From contig NW_026908883.1 of assembly GCF_963583255.1 (NCBI RefSeq), positions 682,001-746,000 of the forward strand: DNA of 64,000 bases. The letters are read 5' to 3'. The position numbers were made by a program, and so were the translations under genes. Source of the stretch: Pyrus communis (taxonomy: Eukaryota; Streptophyta; Magnoliopsida; Rosales; Rosaceae). Positions 43,097 through 54,684 of this stretch are shown in pieces. How positions within the stretch are numbered: the stretch's first letter is position 1; each line of letters opens with the position of its first letter. The notes under the pieces are model-generated. The model saw only the letters and a list, made by a program, of their open reading frames with translations. It did not search any database and was not told the origin of the DNA.

Positions 43097-44236
43097 ATGG
43101 CACTTGATAATGCTTCTCTTTTGTCACAACTCATGGAAAGGTCTCAAATGCAAAGAGTTGATATATTGAATCTTCAATCAAGGAATAACGTGTTTTCCAA
43201 TACTTACAATTCGGATTGGAGTGATCATTCAAACTCTATGTGGTGGGAACCTCAAAATGCTCAACAAGGAGGATATTGGCAGCCACCACAACCTCATATT
43301 CAATATGCCCAACCAAACTCAAGTTCGTCAATAAATTATAATCAAAAGCTTGATGAATTAATTTGTTTGGTGCAGGGCTTACAAAATCAAGACAATGAGG
43401 CTCAACAAGAAGGATATTGGCAGCCGTATGAGGAGTTCTATTCAACGCCTATGCAGCCACCACAGCCTGCCCAAAGTAATGTAGGTAATTCAAATGATAA
43501 TGATACGATTTTTCAATTCCTTACTACTCTGGAAAAGCAAATTGGGCAAATAACGGAGTTCGAAGGACAATTTTGCGACCAAGGAGAACTCCCTAGTTCA
43601 ACCATTGCAAATCAGAAGGGAGAATTTGAAACCACCAATGCTATCATGTTGAGAAGTGACAAGGAGGTTGGAACGGACCCTCAACCATCAAAATCAAATC
43701 ACAAGGAAGAGGAATACACCCAACCCACGGAAAGGGTGGAAACACCTTTACCGGAGGCACCTATTGCTCCTATGCCATCTAATACAGGTATGGTTGTTCC
43801 AAATTTCATTATTTTTAACCCCGTTCCAACAAGTATCCCTATTCCTTGCAGATTCATGACTTCCAAGGAAGAAGAAAGTGAAAAAGACATCTTGGAAGCC
43901 CTTCCAAAGGTGACAAGTAGGGAATGTCATGAATCCATCAAAGAGGACGTTCTTGAAACCACAAAATCCAAAGAAGTTAAATTTGATGACATTGGACAAG
44001 TAATAACCATCACTTGCAATCTGGCCAAGTCCAATATCCCTGAAACTTTCAAAGGAGTGGTATTTGTCATTGAGTTCTTGTCGGACAAAACAAGTAAGTA
44101 TTTTTTTCCAAATTCCATTAGATTTTATACTAACTTGCTATTTTTTTTGAATCAGGCACCTACACTAGAATTCAAACCAATGCCGGTTCACTTCAAGTAT
44201 CACCTTCCATTCAAGGACCAATTCCATGCCGTTTGA
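43097..44236 (+). CDS. gag: Gag/pol-derived open frame of B, domains missing
   Basis: 379 codons from ATG 43097 (MALDNASLLSQLMERSQ). An in-frame TTG at 43079 is not a likely start. It resembles parts of E4's polyprotein: FSNTYNSDWSDHSN matches the Gag C-terminal tail, QSNVGNSNDNDTIFQ the linker, and GQFCDQGELPSSTIANQKG the region before the protease. The capsid domain, zinc knuckle and protease are absent. The last 25 residues (LEFKPMPVHFKYHLPF) recall the segment that precedes reverse transcriptase in this lineage. So distant pieces were joined in frame with no stop. It may be a relic kept open by youth, or a short Gag-like protein. AATAAA and a 33-A tract follow the stop. Confidence 0.7.
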   Translation: MALDNASLLSQLMERSQMQRVDILNLQSRNNVFSNTYNSDWSDHSNSMWWEPQNAQQGGYWQPPQPHIQYAQPNSSSSINYNQKLDELICLVQGLQNQDNEAQQEGYWQPYEEFYSTPMQPPQPAQSNVGNSNDNDTIFQFLTTLEKQIGQITEFEGQFCDQGELPSSTIANQKGEFETTNAIMLRSDKEVGTDPQPSKSNHKEEEYTQPTERVETPLPEAPIAPMPSNTGMVVPNFIIFNPVPTSIPIPCRFMTSKEEESEKDILEALPKVTSRECHESIKEDVLETTKSKEVKFDDIGQVITITCNLAKSNIPETFKGVVFVIEFLSDKTSKYFFPNSIRFYTNLLFFLNQAPTLEFKPMPVHFKYHLPFKDQFHAV

Positions 44237-44250
44237 TTTTATTTATGTTA

Positions 44251-44283
<33 letters not shown>
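44251..44283 (+). repeat. A33 tract between gag frame and antisense gene in B
   Basis: Preceded by TTAATAAA, which also reads as a polyadenylation signal for the plus strand. It marks the joint between gag-derived DNA and the antisense gene, as the T tract does in C. Confidence 0.85.
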
Positions 44284-44284
<1 letters not shown>

Positions 44285-44331
44285 AAAAAGAAAAAAAAAG
44301 AAAGATACTAAACATGGAGAAAGGTGGTGCT

Positions 44332-45003
44332 TCACAAAGGTTGTTTGCGTGAAGTCCCACTACGAGGCGCAGAAGCGGAAGGCGCAGAAGCGGGAGGCAT
44401 AGAAGCGGGAGGCATCGAAGCGGAAGGCATCGGAGCGGGAGGCATCGGAGCTAGAGCATTCCAGGCCTCAATACTTGGCCAAGCGCTGGATGACCCAGGA
44501 AAAAGGTGCCTCTGGAGATAAGACGCAAGCCTTTGACGGTCACTATGAATTCGACCCTCAGATTCTTGCAGCTCATCAAGCTTTCTCTTCATCCCCGACG
44601 AATAGTTATTTGCAAGCACATGCAAACTTCTATTCTCGTACTTAAGCTGCTGGATCTCTTGCTTAAGTCTTTCCACCTCTGCCATCAACGATTCCACCTG
44701 ACGGGAGCGGGCAAGCAAGCGTAGGCCCATGTTGGACACAGAGCTCGCACACTGAACACTAAGTGCGAGGGACTCCTGAACGGCCAACTCATCGGACCGT
44801 CCTGACAGCAGCCTACTATCTTTTGGAGTGAGGAGGTTTTTAGCTACTATTGTAGCTGTTGTGGCGTCCTGCATCACAGAGTCTTCACCTGAAAGAGGAC
44901 CGTTAGAAGATAAAAAAGAAGGGCGCCATACATTACCTTGACGGGGCGCAACCGGATCGCTGCTGAGACTCAAATCTAAGCTAAGGTTCGATGAGTTTGC
45001 CAT
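44332..45003 (-). CDS. Antisense coiled-coil protein (aORF) of B
   Basis: 223 residues from ATG at 45003-45001, opposite to the element. Residues 1-75 are polar (MANSSNLSLDLSLSS, then NVWRPSFLSSNG). Residues 95-165 are predicted coiled coil: RQVESLMAEVERLKQEIQQL and LHVL, then MKRKLDELQESE and RQRLASYLQRHL. Residues 185-215 are a Pro-Met-Ala-Ser repeat encoded by 15-bp units (44366-44460), and the end is SRKQPL. There is no signal peptide or membrane segment. The DNA-binding basic region of a bZIP is not evident. Extra antisense frames are known in Tat-lineage plant elements such as Grande, and I recall similar coiled-coil proteins in dicot annotations, but the function is unknown. Conservation with C, mostly synonymous or conservative, supports a real gene. 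Confidence 0.8.
   Translation of the reverse strand: MANSSNLSLDLSLSSDPVAPRQGNVWRPSFLSSNGPLSGEDSVMQDATTATIVAKNLLTPKDSRLLSGRSDELAVQESLALSVQCASSVSNMGLRLLARSRQVESLMAEVERLKQEIQQLKYENRSLHVLANNYSSGMKRKLDELQESEGRIHSDRQRLASYLQRHLFPGSSSAWPSIEAWNALAPMPPAPMPSASMPPASMPPASAPSASAPRSGTSRKQPL
44366..44460 (-). repeat. 15-bp minisatellite in the aORF tail
   Basis: About six units of the type GGCATCGAAGCGGGA on the plus strand, coding for PASMP-like repeats on the minus strand. C has about two to three fewer units, so the protein tail varies in length. Confidence 0.8.
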
Positions 45004-45560
45004 TTTTTTCAAAAGTGTTCAAAGAGAAGGGGTGGATGGAGTTAAAAATTTCACAAAGGGCCGGAGTCGAGTTTCAGGAATGGGAAATCTTCAGAGTGTG
45101 TATGTTGGCGGTGATCGATAGCTCTATAAAATGCCAAGGCGCCGCGTCCACTGATTCAAAGAGCCGGATTTTCCGGCGTAAGTTAGGCGACGCTCCCTCG
45201 GCTTTTCAGAAAACGCGTTCAACTTTGTCAAAAGATTTCTGACAAAGCTGAAAACACGTGGAGGCCATCATCGCAACTACACGTCTTTAGCCGACAAGCG
45301 CAAAGTTCGGCGACGCTTTCTCTGCTTTTCAGAAAACGCGTGCAGCTTTGTCAAAAGGAGCCGCATCTGCATTACCACGTGTCGTTCAGAAAGCGAAGGG
45401 GCGTCGTTCAGAAATCGAAGGGGCGCCTGCTCAGAAATCGAAGAGCCGAATTCAAAGATCGAAGAGGCGCCACTATTTCAAAAAGCCGGAGTTGCGGGAT
45501 CAAAACGTTTGTCGACAAAGGTAAAAAGTACCACCACTTGATATTATCTCTATATATGTC
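45004..45560 (-). promoter_or_regulatory. Promoter-like region of the aORF in B
   Basis: On the minus strand TTTTATAGAG lies at about 45122-45131, roughly 120 bases before the start codon. Further upstream are G-boxes (CACGTG near 45255 and 45378), two TTTGACAAAG-type repeats and four copies of a 24-bp unit around TTCAGAAATCGAAG (45385-45475), then ATATATAGAG at 45547. The arrangement equals that in C. Confidence 0.6.
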
Positions 45561-48111
45561 GACCTTCGTCTTTTATGGCAGGGAAAACCTGAAGAAAATG
45601 CCCAACTCTCCCTCACCTCTGAGGGCGCACTCCCAGCAAAGCCTTTCAAAATACTCAATTCTTTCTTCTTCCCCAAAGATGATACCAGATGCCTGGAGTA
45701 CATATGACCCAGGAGGAAACGGCGGATTGAAGCATGTGCTGATTCATTCACCGCTTCTTCAAAGCAAAGGTATCTCATATCATCAAGGTCAAAAGCAAAA
45801 GTATCTCATATCATGCTCTTTCCCTGTCTTTTTCTTTGTCCTTGTTCTTACTCGCATGGCAAAGTAAAAGAAGCAATCAGCCGGCACTTGGAGTCAATCT
45901 TCCGATCTGGAGCCAACTGCCTGGAATCTATTCCTGATTGCTTACCTAGCGTTGCTCTCGAGTAGTCATCTTCAACGGTTGATACACTTCCGGAGAAGGG
46001 ACCACTTCTGCAAAGGGGAGCGAGTAAGGCAAGTGAAAATGATACATTGAAGCATGTGGAGACAAACATAGGCTGAGTTATCCTCCAACCCTTTTCAATA
46101 CGAATTGGAAAGATTGAACAAAGAAACAGATAAAAGGGATAAGCTCAGACCTTCGGGGGAGACCAAATGAACCATCATGCTGCCCAGTTCAAGAAGTAGC
46201 ACAAAGGAAAATCAACGATGGGCAGAAACCAGTTCAAGAGTAAGCCTGTGGAATCACAAAGATCAAAAGCCTCAATGCAATTACCAAGGAGAAGATGGAA
46301 TTTACACTCTATAACCAGATTTGCGTCTCTAAACTCTTCTCTTTGTTAATTACATTCTGCCATGTTTAGTATGTTTAAGTGCTTTTTGTGTATTTACTTA
46401 TGCTTTGTGTGAATCTATGCTTAAAACATTGAGGACAATGTTTGATTTAAGTGTGGGGGGGGTAACTAAGTATGTTGATGCAAATTCGTTGAATTTTATC
46501 ACCCATAACTTCAAGTGTTGTTCCTTGCTGTTTTAAATATTTTTAAGGTATTTTTAAACTGTTTTAGCGTGTTTTGTTTTATAACTCCGAAAATCACATA
46601 AAAATTTGAAAAACATTTTTTTGAAAAGCCTAAAAAGAGTGTTTTGAGTTGTTTTTGTGTCTTAGGAAACCTTCCAACGTTATGATGGAGATTTGGTTTG
46701 TAATTGCATGACTGTTAAAAAGAGTTATAAACATGGATGAAAGTTTGATTTACTCTTGGTATATGTTTAGTTATGGTTATAATGTATGACTTCACATGCA
46801 ATCATAAAAGAAAAATTCGTTTTTGTAACATGCTTGAAGGAAGGAACTCATAATAACGCTACATCCCTGTGAGACTCGAGCCATTACCTTCTTTGGAGAG
46901 TTATTTTATGTGATTCTTTGTTTTCTAAAGTTGTTGCATGATCTCATTATTCCTTGCTTGGTTGCTACTTAGAATGCAATTGTATCATGATAGAACTAAA
47001 TGCTAGAACTTATATCCGTTTCATTCAAAGCATGTTATTGATTTGCATAACACATATTCAAGAAGAAGTTGTGTAGTGACCACCACCATAGCCAAATAGC
47101 CTTACTTCCCATACTTCGTATATGTTGTAAGTCTTAACCCCGTTGAGCCTTGTTTAGCCTTTATTCTTTGTTTACCCACATTTTCCTCACCTAGCCTAGT
47201 TTAGGACAATCCCCACCCTTGTTCTTAATAGATAGTGAGCATGACTTAATTGAATTCCTTTTGAGTTACATTATGAAAGAAAATAAGTGTGGGGGAGAGA
47301 ATGTTTTGTTTTTAAGTGTTTATGTATGCTTTGAGAAGTCAAAAGAAAAAAAAAAAAAAAAAAAAAAAAAAATTGTGAAAAACATATGAAAAAGAAAAAC
47401 AGAAAAGAAAAGAAAGAAAGGAAAAAGAGTTTGTTCCCCCTTGTTCAAAAGTTGAGTTTTCATTCAAAAGTGAATTCTACGTTAATTCAAATGCTTTGCT
47501 CGCTATTTCTTTAAGAACCTTTGTTTTCCATATCCCTTCTTTGTTAGCCAAACACCTTTAGCTCCGTTTCAACCCTTATGCTTCTCTCTTGAGTGTTATG
47601 TGTTTCAATTTGTGGAGTTTGGAATTGATATGAGCTTATGGAATCACTGGTTCTCATTCTAAGTAGTAGCATTCCATTCATGAGATCATATTCATGTCAT
47701 TATCGTAAATCCAGAAAATGCTTTCCTTGTTATAACTTATGTGAGTGTTCGTCTACATGTTTACATCAATCTTCTCACATATGACTAGATTAGGGTGTGT
47801 AGTTAGAAAATCTGAGTGAAAATCGAGTGCATATCTTGTAAGGAATTGAGCAAATTCTCTAAGGCATGTTACTACATTCAAAACATGGTTTTAAATGCTT
47901 AATTGTGAACTAGTATATGGTGACTATGATTAAGAATGTACTTAAGTGTGAAGATGACTAAAATCTGTGGGAATGATGATTTTTAACGTGTCATGTGCAT
48001 TGGAAATCCCTAAGACAGTTGTTGGAAGGTTTAGGTTGTGTTTTACTTGTTTTGTTTCGTTTGGTTTTGTTTTGTTTTTCTTTTTGTTTTGCTCGAGGAC
48101 TAGCAAAAGAT
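45561..48111 (+). other. 3' internal region of B, non-coding
   Basis: About 2.5 kb matching 1-2618 of E1 with AAGTGTGGGGG tracts at 46449 and 47286, an A-rich stretch at 47347-47430, and no conserved frame. A plus-strand open frame from 45340 to 45867 continues through the promoter region of the antisense gene; its counterpart in C has a different reading, so I do not call it a gene. Confidence 0.7.
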
Positions 48112-48126
48112 AAGTGTGGGGGTATT
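48112..48126 (+). promoter_or_regulatory. Polypurine tract of B
   Basis: AAGTGTGGGGGTATT abuts the 3' LTR start at 48127, after CTCGAGGACTAGCAAAAGAT. Confidence 0.87.
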
Positions 48127-49337
48127 TGATAGGAGCATATTCATGCGACTTAAATGGCTTGTTCTCGTGCATTTACGTTATGTTTCTCTAGTTATTTTAG
48201 TCCTTTATGCTTCTTTTGTGTGTTTTCAGGTTCTAAGGGCAAGGTATGCAAAAGAATGCCTTTTGGAGCCTTTTGGAGCAAATTAGAGATTGGAATGGAT
48301 ATCATATGCTTGGAGCCAAGAGGATGGACGAAATTAAAGACTTGAAGTAGGAAAGTTAAATCCTAAAAGACCTCATGTTTAAGCATCATTGAAGACTCCT
48401 ACGCATTTTAGAACACAAAAACAACATTCCTTGCAACCTTAGGACATTGTCGTGTGTTTCCTTGTGTCCCCCTTCCTTGCCATGCAAGGAAGGGCTTTGT
48501 TCCCTATTTTAAACACTTAAAGCATTCACTTATCATATCATTCACTTATCACTCACCACATATCATTCATTTATCACTTAACATATCATTCATTTATCAC
48601 TTATCACTTCCACTCACTTATCACTTATCAAACCATTCACTTATCACTTCCATTCACTTATCACTTATCACTTCCATTCACTTATCACTCACCACATATC
48701 ATTCATTTATCACTTAACATATCATTCACTTATCACTTATCATACTCACAATCATCTACACATTTCAACCATTTAAACACATGCATTCACACACATGCAC
48801 ATCATTCATTCTTCTTCCTAGCCATGCATCCCCTTAGCCATTTCCAGCCACATTCTTCCACTTCCCACTTCATCATTACACCACCTAATCCACATGCACT
48901 CCCATCCATTTCATCATTGCATTCATCACCAAAGAACCAACAACAAAACCGTGCATTACTCATCAATTCCAGCCACATTCCACATGTTTTCACAACCTAA
49001 TTCACATGCACATTCAGCCACCTTTCTCCCAAAAACAGTGCACATGCATTCATTATTCATTCACTTTGCATTCCCTTTGCAATTACACCCCACATGTCCA
49101 TTTAATCATTCAACCACATTCCCATTAACCACAAAACAAATCACACAACACACCAACACACATGCATCCTGAAATTCTTTGCCTTGCAATCACATGCATT
49201 TCCCTTGACATTTTCAGCCATCACACTTCATCATTACACCACCATTCACTCTTTAACCCACACACACTTCACACAAACAACATTCACATGCATTCACATG
49301 CATTTCCAACACAAAACACACTCAAAACCGTGGCCAC
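48127..49337 (+). repeat. Truncated 3' LTR of B
   Basis: The first 1211 bases of the LTR, cut at CCGTGGCCAC. It keeps TTTACGTTA that the 5' LTR has lost, and differs at several bases (CACAATC for CATAATC, CCAGCC for CCAACC). This separates it from the 37930 and 51791 copies, which agree with each other. Confidence 0.9.
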
Positions 49338-49427
49338 ACACTCTGAAGAATTCCCATTCTTGAACATCGTCTCCGGCCCTTTGAAATTTAACTCCATCCA
49401 CCCTTTCTCTTTGAACACTTTTGAAAA

Positions 49428-50069
49428 ATGGCAAACCCATCGAACCTTAGCTTAGAATTGAGTCTCAGCAGTGAAACGGGCGCGCCGCGTCAAGGTAACG
49501 TATGGCGCCCTTCTTTCTTATCTTCTAACGGTCCTCTTACAGGTGAAGACTCCGTGATGCAGGACGCCACAACAGCTACAATAGTAGCTAGGAACCTCCA
49601 CACTCCAAAAGATAGTAGGCTGCTGTCAGGACGGTCCGATGAGTTGGCCGTTTAAGAGTCCCTCGCTCTTAGTGTTCAGTGTGCGAGCTCTGTGTCCAAC
49701 ATGGGCCAACGCCTGCTTGCCCGCTCCCGTCAGGTGGAATCATTGATGGCAGAGGTGGAAAGTCTTAAGCAAGAGATTCAGCAGCTTAAGTACGAGAATA
49801 GAAGTTTGCATGTGCTTGCAAATAACTATTCGTCGGGCATGAAGAGGAAGCTTGATGAGCTACAAGAATCTGAGGGTCGAATTCAAAGTGACCGTCAAAG
49901 GCTTGCGGCTTATCTCCAGAGGCACCTTTTTCCTGGGTCATCCAGCGCTTGGCCAAGTATTGAGGCCTGGAATGCTCTAGCTCCGATGCCTTCCGCTCCG
50001 ATGCCTCCCGCTTCTATGCCTTCCGCTTCTATGGCTCGTAGTGGGGCTTCACGTAAACAACCTCTGTGA
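49428..50069 (+). pseudogene. Duplicate aORF pseudogene
   Basis: Same protein reading as 35568-36209, with the same TAA at codon 76. It has lost its upstream promoter region and now lies downstream of truncated B LTR DNA with the same orientation, so any transcription would have to come from that LTR. Confidence 0.82.
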
Positions 50070-50356
50070 AGGCTCCATCTTTCTCCATGTTTAGTATCTC
50101 TTTTTTTTTTTTTTTTTTTTTTTTTTGAACATGCTTTGTTTTATTCAGTGCATTGGGTTGCCTCCCAAGTACATCTTTTTTTTACGTCTTGCAGCCGGAC
50201 GAAGAACCCAATCACTCCGGGATATGTTCACGAATCGGATGAGAACTCCGAGTCATAAACTGGTACCTAGAACAAGAAACAAAATAACATAAGAATCTGG
50301 AATAAAATAAAAACAAACGAAAATAAAACAATCCAAGGGATTAGCAAAGTTGCTAA

Positions 50357-50374
50357 TCCCCGGCAACGGCGCCA
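50357..50374 (-). promoter_or_regulatory. Duplicate primer-binding site of C
   Basis: Same 18 bases as 36496-36513, at the start of the duplicated C LTR. Confidence 0.88.
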
Positions 50375-51790
50375 AAATTTGATGCGAGAATTATACGCGC
50401 ACAAATTAAACCCTCTTTTTGTCAAATTGTAGTATAAGTATAAGTAGGGATCGTTCTGGACCGGGGATTAGGAGGGATTGTTAATCACTTGGATTTGACT
50501 AAAAAAAAACATAAAAACACAAAATAAAATACTATACTAGACTCAAATATTGCAAAACTAAACTTTAAAACACTAAAACAAACCAAAAGACTCAAACAGT
50601 ACCCAAAGCACTCGAAACTGCCTTAAAAACACTTTCTGGGCAGTTTTGAGCACCTTGAGTACTTTGGACGAATTTGGGAAACAAATTGAATCAAAACACT
50701 TATAAACACAAACTAAATGTATTTCTAACTAATCTAACACTTTAAAAGCAATGGGGGATTGGTTTTGACGAATTTGAAAACAAAACAAAAACTTGGAAAC
50801 AAAACAGATTCTAAAAACGAAAATGATGAAATAGAAAGATGAGAAACTAGTTAGAGGGTTCCTTATCCACACATGAACATATGCATATAATTTGATTCCC
50901 AGTTATGACTTCAACAAACGATGAATGACAATGCTCCAAGTTAATTAGGTCCGCTTAAATTAACCTTCAGATTTCCCTAGATTCATTGGATTGAATGGGA
51001 TACGCATTACAACCAAATTATTCCTAATCAAAGTACCTAACATGGAATACGCATGATAGAGACATTCAACAAAGATCATTAAGTTCAACGGAAATCATAA
51101 ACATCGACTAGGCATTCATAACTATGGAATACGCATGTTAATCCAGCCTAGGGTTTACTAAACACAATCGTGACTAGCGATTTTTACTACTCATGAATAT
51201 AAGTTCATAAATTCCCTTATATCCTAGCATCAAGTTTAGGCATGCAAATTAAGTGTCGACCCTCAACCCACATACATAAACAAGTTCTTAATCAAAACAG
51301 AAAAGTAAACCACATCTAAAGTTCATGAATTCATAACTGGAGTAAATCAAATCATAACCAACATATGTCCATGGCTTCAAATTCGCCTCTAACTAAAAAG
51401 AAATTAGTTCCACATGTTTAACATAATTGAACAACAAGTTAAATTAAACATGAAAACAGAAACAAGAAAAGAAAGAACAAATTGATGGAATTGAATGGAT
51501 GGAAAGTTAGCTACGGGGTTCATCTCCACATATGTTATACTTGCATAATAAAACGATTTCCAATTGCATTTCAATAAACCATTAATTCTCAACGCTCCAA
51601 GTTAATTAGGTCCGCTTAAATTAACCGTCAAGTTCTCCTTAAGTTAATGAATTGGATGGGTTAGCGCAACGCAATTCACCACATTCTCCAAAAGTCCTTT
51701 ACGTGAAAAGCACAATAAAGATACAATCAAAGATCATTAAGCATTATGAAAACTATAAGTGTTGACGAGGCATTTGTTACTCTGGAATAC

Positions 51791-54324
51791 TGATAGGAGC
51801 ATATTCATGCGACTTAAATGGCTTGTTCTCGTGCATGTTTCTCTAGTTATTTTAGTCCTTTATGCTTCTTTTGTGTGTTTTCAGGTTCTAAGGGCAAGGT
51901 ATGCAAAAGAATGCCTTTTGGAGCCTTTTGGAGCAAATTAGAGATTGGAATGGATATCATATGCTTGGAGCCAAGAGGATGGACGAAATTAAAGACTTGA
52001 AGTAGGAAAGTTAAATCCTAAAAGACCTCATGTTTAAGCATCATTGAAGACTCCTACGCATTTTAGAACACAAAAACAACATTCCTTGCAACCTTAGGAC
52101 ATTGTCGTGTGTTTCCTTGTGTCCCCCTTCCTTGCCATGCAAGGAAGGGCTTTGTTCCCTATTTTAAACACTTAAAGCATTCACTTATCATATCATTCAC
52201 TTATCACTCACCACATATCATTCATTTATCACTTAACATATCATTCATTTATCACTTATCACTTCCACTCACTTATCACTTATCAAACCATTCACTTATC
52301 ACTTCCATTCACTTATCACTCACCACATATCATTCATTTATCACTTAACATATCATTCACTTATCACTTATCATACTCATAATCATCTACACATTTCAAC
52401 CATTTAAACACATGCATTCACACACATGCACATCATTCATTCTTCTTCCTAGCCATGCATCCCCTTAGCCATTTCCAACCACATTCTTCCACTTCCCACT
52501 TCATCATTACACCACCTAATCCACATGCACTCCCATCCATTTCATCATTGCATTCATCACCAAAGAACCAACAACAAAACCGTGCATTACTCATCAATTC
52601 CAGCCACATTCCACATGTTTTCACAACCTAATTCACATGCACATTCAGCCACCTTTCTCCCAAAAACAGTGCACATGCATTCATTATTCATTCACTTTGC
52701 ATTCCCTTTGCAATTACACCCCACATGTCCATTTAATCATTCAACCACATTCCCATTAACCACAAAACAAATCACACAACACACCAACACACATGCATCC
52801 TGAAATTCTTTGCCTTGCAATCACATGCATTTCCCTTGACATTTTCAGCCATCACACTTCATCATTACACCACCATTCACTCTTTAACCCACACACACTT
52901 CACACAAACAACATTCACATGCATTCACATGCATTTCCAACACAAAACACACTCAAAACCGTGGCCACCTTTGCATTTCAGCATTCCCATTTGCATTTTC
53001 AGATTTCCAGCTTTCCAACCTAGCCACATTCACATGCATTCACTCATAATCATTCACCAAACTTGCAGCCACATTTCCACCCACCTCCTAGCTGTCATGT
53101 TCCCTCCATTACTCCTATAAATACCCTTGCATTCATTCATTCAAAGAACATCTCATTCCATTGTAGATACCACAACACAAACACTCCATTCCTTCTCTAG
53201 CCGTGAGTTTCTCTCCATTTTCTGCACCATTTTCTCCACCACTCCTCACCTATTTCCATAATTCCTTTTCCATTCCACACTTCCATCCCCCAAACCAATT
53301 ATCCCTAGACCTTATGCTACAATAAAGAGGAAGAGAAGAGGGCCTAAACGTTCATACAATTCAAGTTTGAGTTGTTGGAATGTTTAGGCGTTTCTTTGAT
53401 TTCAATGTTTAATTTCAATTCTCTTTGTTTTGTATGAGGAACTAAACCCCCCTTTAGCTAGGGGGGGATTCGAAATATATGTTTATGCTTGCATTTTGAT
53501 TTGATTACTTCTAATTGCGTTTCATAAGTTGTGAATTCAATTTGTTTAACCGTTTGATTGATAACTTATTTATGTATGTTTATTAAGAATGCGCGCTTAA
53601 TTTTCATGCATGAATATGACGCTAGAATATAAGTGAGTTTCACCTAATCGTTATGAACTTATATTCACAAGTAGTGGAGGTTGCTTATAAACAATCGTGT
53701 TAAACGAATTCTTGGCATAAGTTTCATGCAATCATAGTAACGAATGCCTCGTCAACACTTATAGTTTTCATGATGCTTAATGATTCTTGCTTGTTTCTCT
53801 ATTATGCAATTCATGTAGGGAACTTGTGAGGAATGCTTTGGGTTGTCGTATGCAATCATCCAATTCATTAACTTAAGGAAAACTTGACGGTTAATTTAAG
53901 CGGACCTAATTAACCCGGGGTGTTGAGAATTCATGGTTTATTGAAATGCAATTGGAAACCATTTTATTATGCAAGTGTAACATGTATGGAGATGAACCCC
54001 TTAGCTAGCCATACCATCCATTCATTTCCGTCAATTTCATATTTACAATTTGTTTTCTTTACAATCTATCCATTTTAGTTTAAATTCGTCCAAAATCAAT
54101 CCCCCCATATTTCGTTTAAGTCTTAGTCTTAATCTTTCTTATTTTTAGTTTTGCATTCTTTGAGTCTAAGTTAGTATTTCATATTGTTATTTTACGTTTT
54201 TGAGTCAGTTTCCAAGAGATTTGCAATCCCTCCTAATCCCCGGTCCAGAACGATCCCTACTTATACTTATACTACAAATCGACAAAAAGAGGGTTTAATT
54301 TGTGTGCGTATAAATCTCGCATCA
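51791..54324 (+). repeat. Full B-type LTR ending the duplication
   Basis: 2534 bp, matching the B 5' LTR with S4 taken out and one 24-bp repeat fewer. Flanked by AATAC on both sides (51786-51790 and 54325-54329), so by itself it looks like a solo LTR at B's insertion site. It shares the 9-bp deletion of the 5' LTR. Confidence 0.9.
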
Positions 54325-54684
54325 AATACGCATGAAACTTATGCCAAGAATTCGTTTAACGCGATTGTTTATAAGCAACCTCCACTACTTGTGAATATAA
54401 GTTCGTAACTATTAGGTGAAACTCACTTATATTCTAGCGTCATATTCATGCATGAAAATTAAGTGTGCACTCTCAATAAACATACATAAATAAGTTATCA
54501 ATCAAACGGTTAAACAAATTGAATCCACAACTTATGAAACGCAATTAGAAGTAATCAAATCAAAATGCAAGCATAAACATATATTTCGAATTTCCTCATA
54601 ACTTTGAAATCAAAGAAACACCTAAACATTCCAACAACTCAAACTTGAATTGTATGAACGTTTAGGCACTCTTCTCTTCCATTA

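Larger units (their letters stand above)
35477..49337. repeat. Tandem duplication unit of about 13.86 kb
   Basis: The sequence after 49337 repeats the sequence after 35477 almost base for base: 35568-36209 against 49428-50069, the same PBS, the same C LTR and the same B LTR start. The junction lies inside B's 3' LTR with two or three bases of microhomology (AC). The second copy runs 49338-54324 but lacks S4, B's internal region and one B LTR. Confidence 0.85.
49338..51790 (-). repeat. Second copy of C DNA (aORF, PBS, 5' LTR start)
   Basis: Matches 35478-37929. Differences I noticed are the T tract (26 for 25) and A to G at 49744. The PBS is at 50357-50374 and the LTR starts at 50380. It ends in the B target site AATAC. 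The C promoter region with TTTATAGAG is not included, because the breakpoint lies about 20 bases downstream of it. Confidence 0.88.
37930..54324 (+). mobile_element. B: plus-strand element with antisense gene, partly duplicated
   Basis: TSD AATAC is at 37925-37929, 51786-51790 and 54325-54329. The 5' LTR is 37930-40087 plus 42587-42986 (S4 between), about 2558 bp. The internal region is 42987-48126. The 3' LTR begins at 48127 and is cut at 49337 by the duplication; a full LTR stands at 51791-54324. Coding content is a gag/pol-derived frame (43097-44236) and an antisense gene (44332-45003, minus). No protease, reverse transcriptase or integrase is recognisable. Confidence 0.9.
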
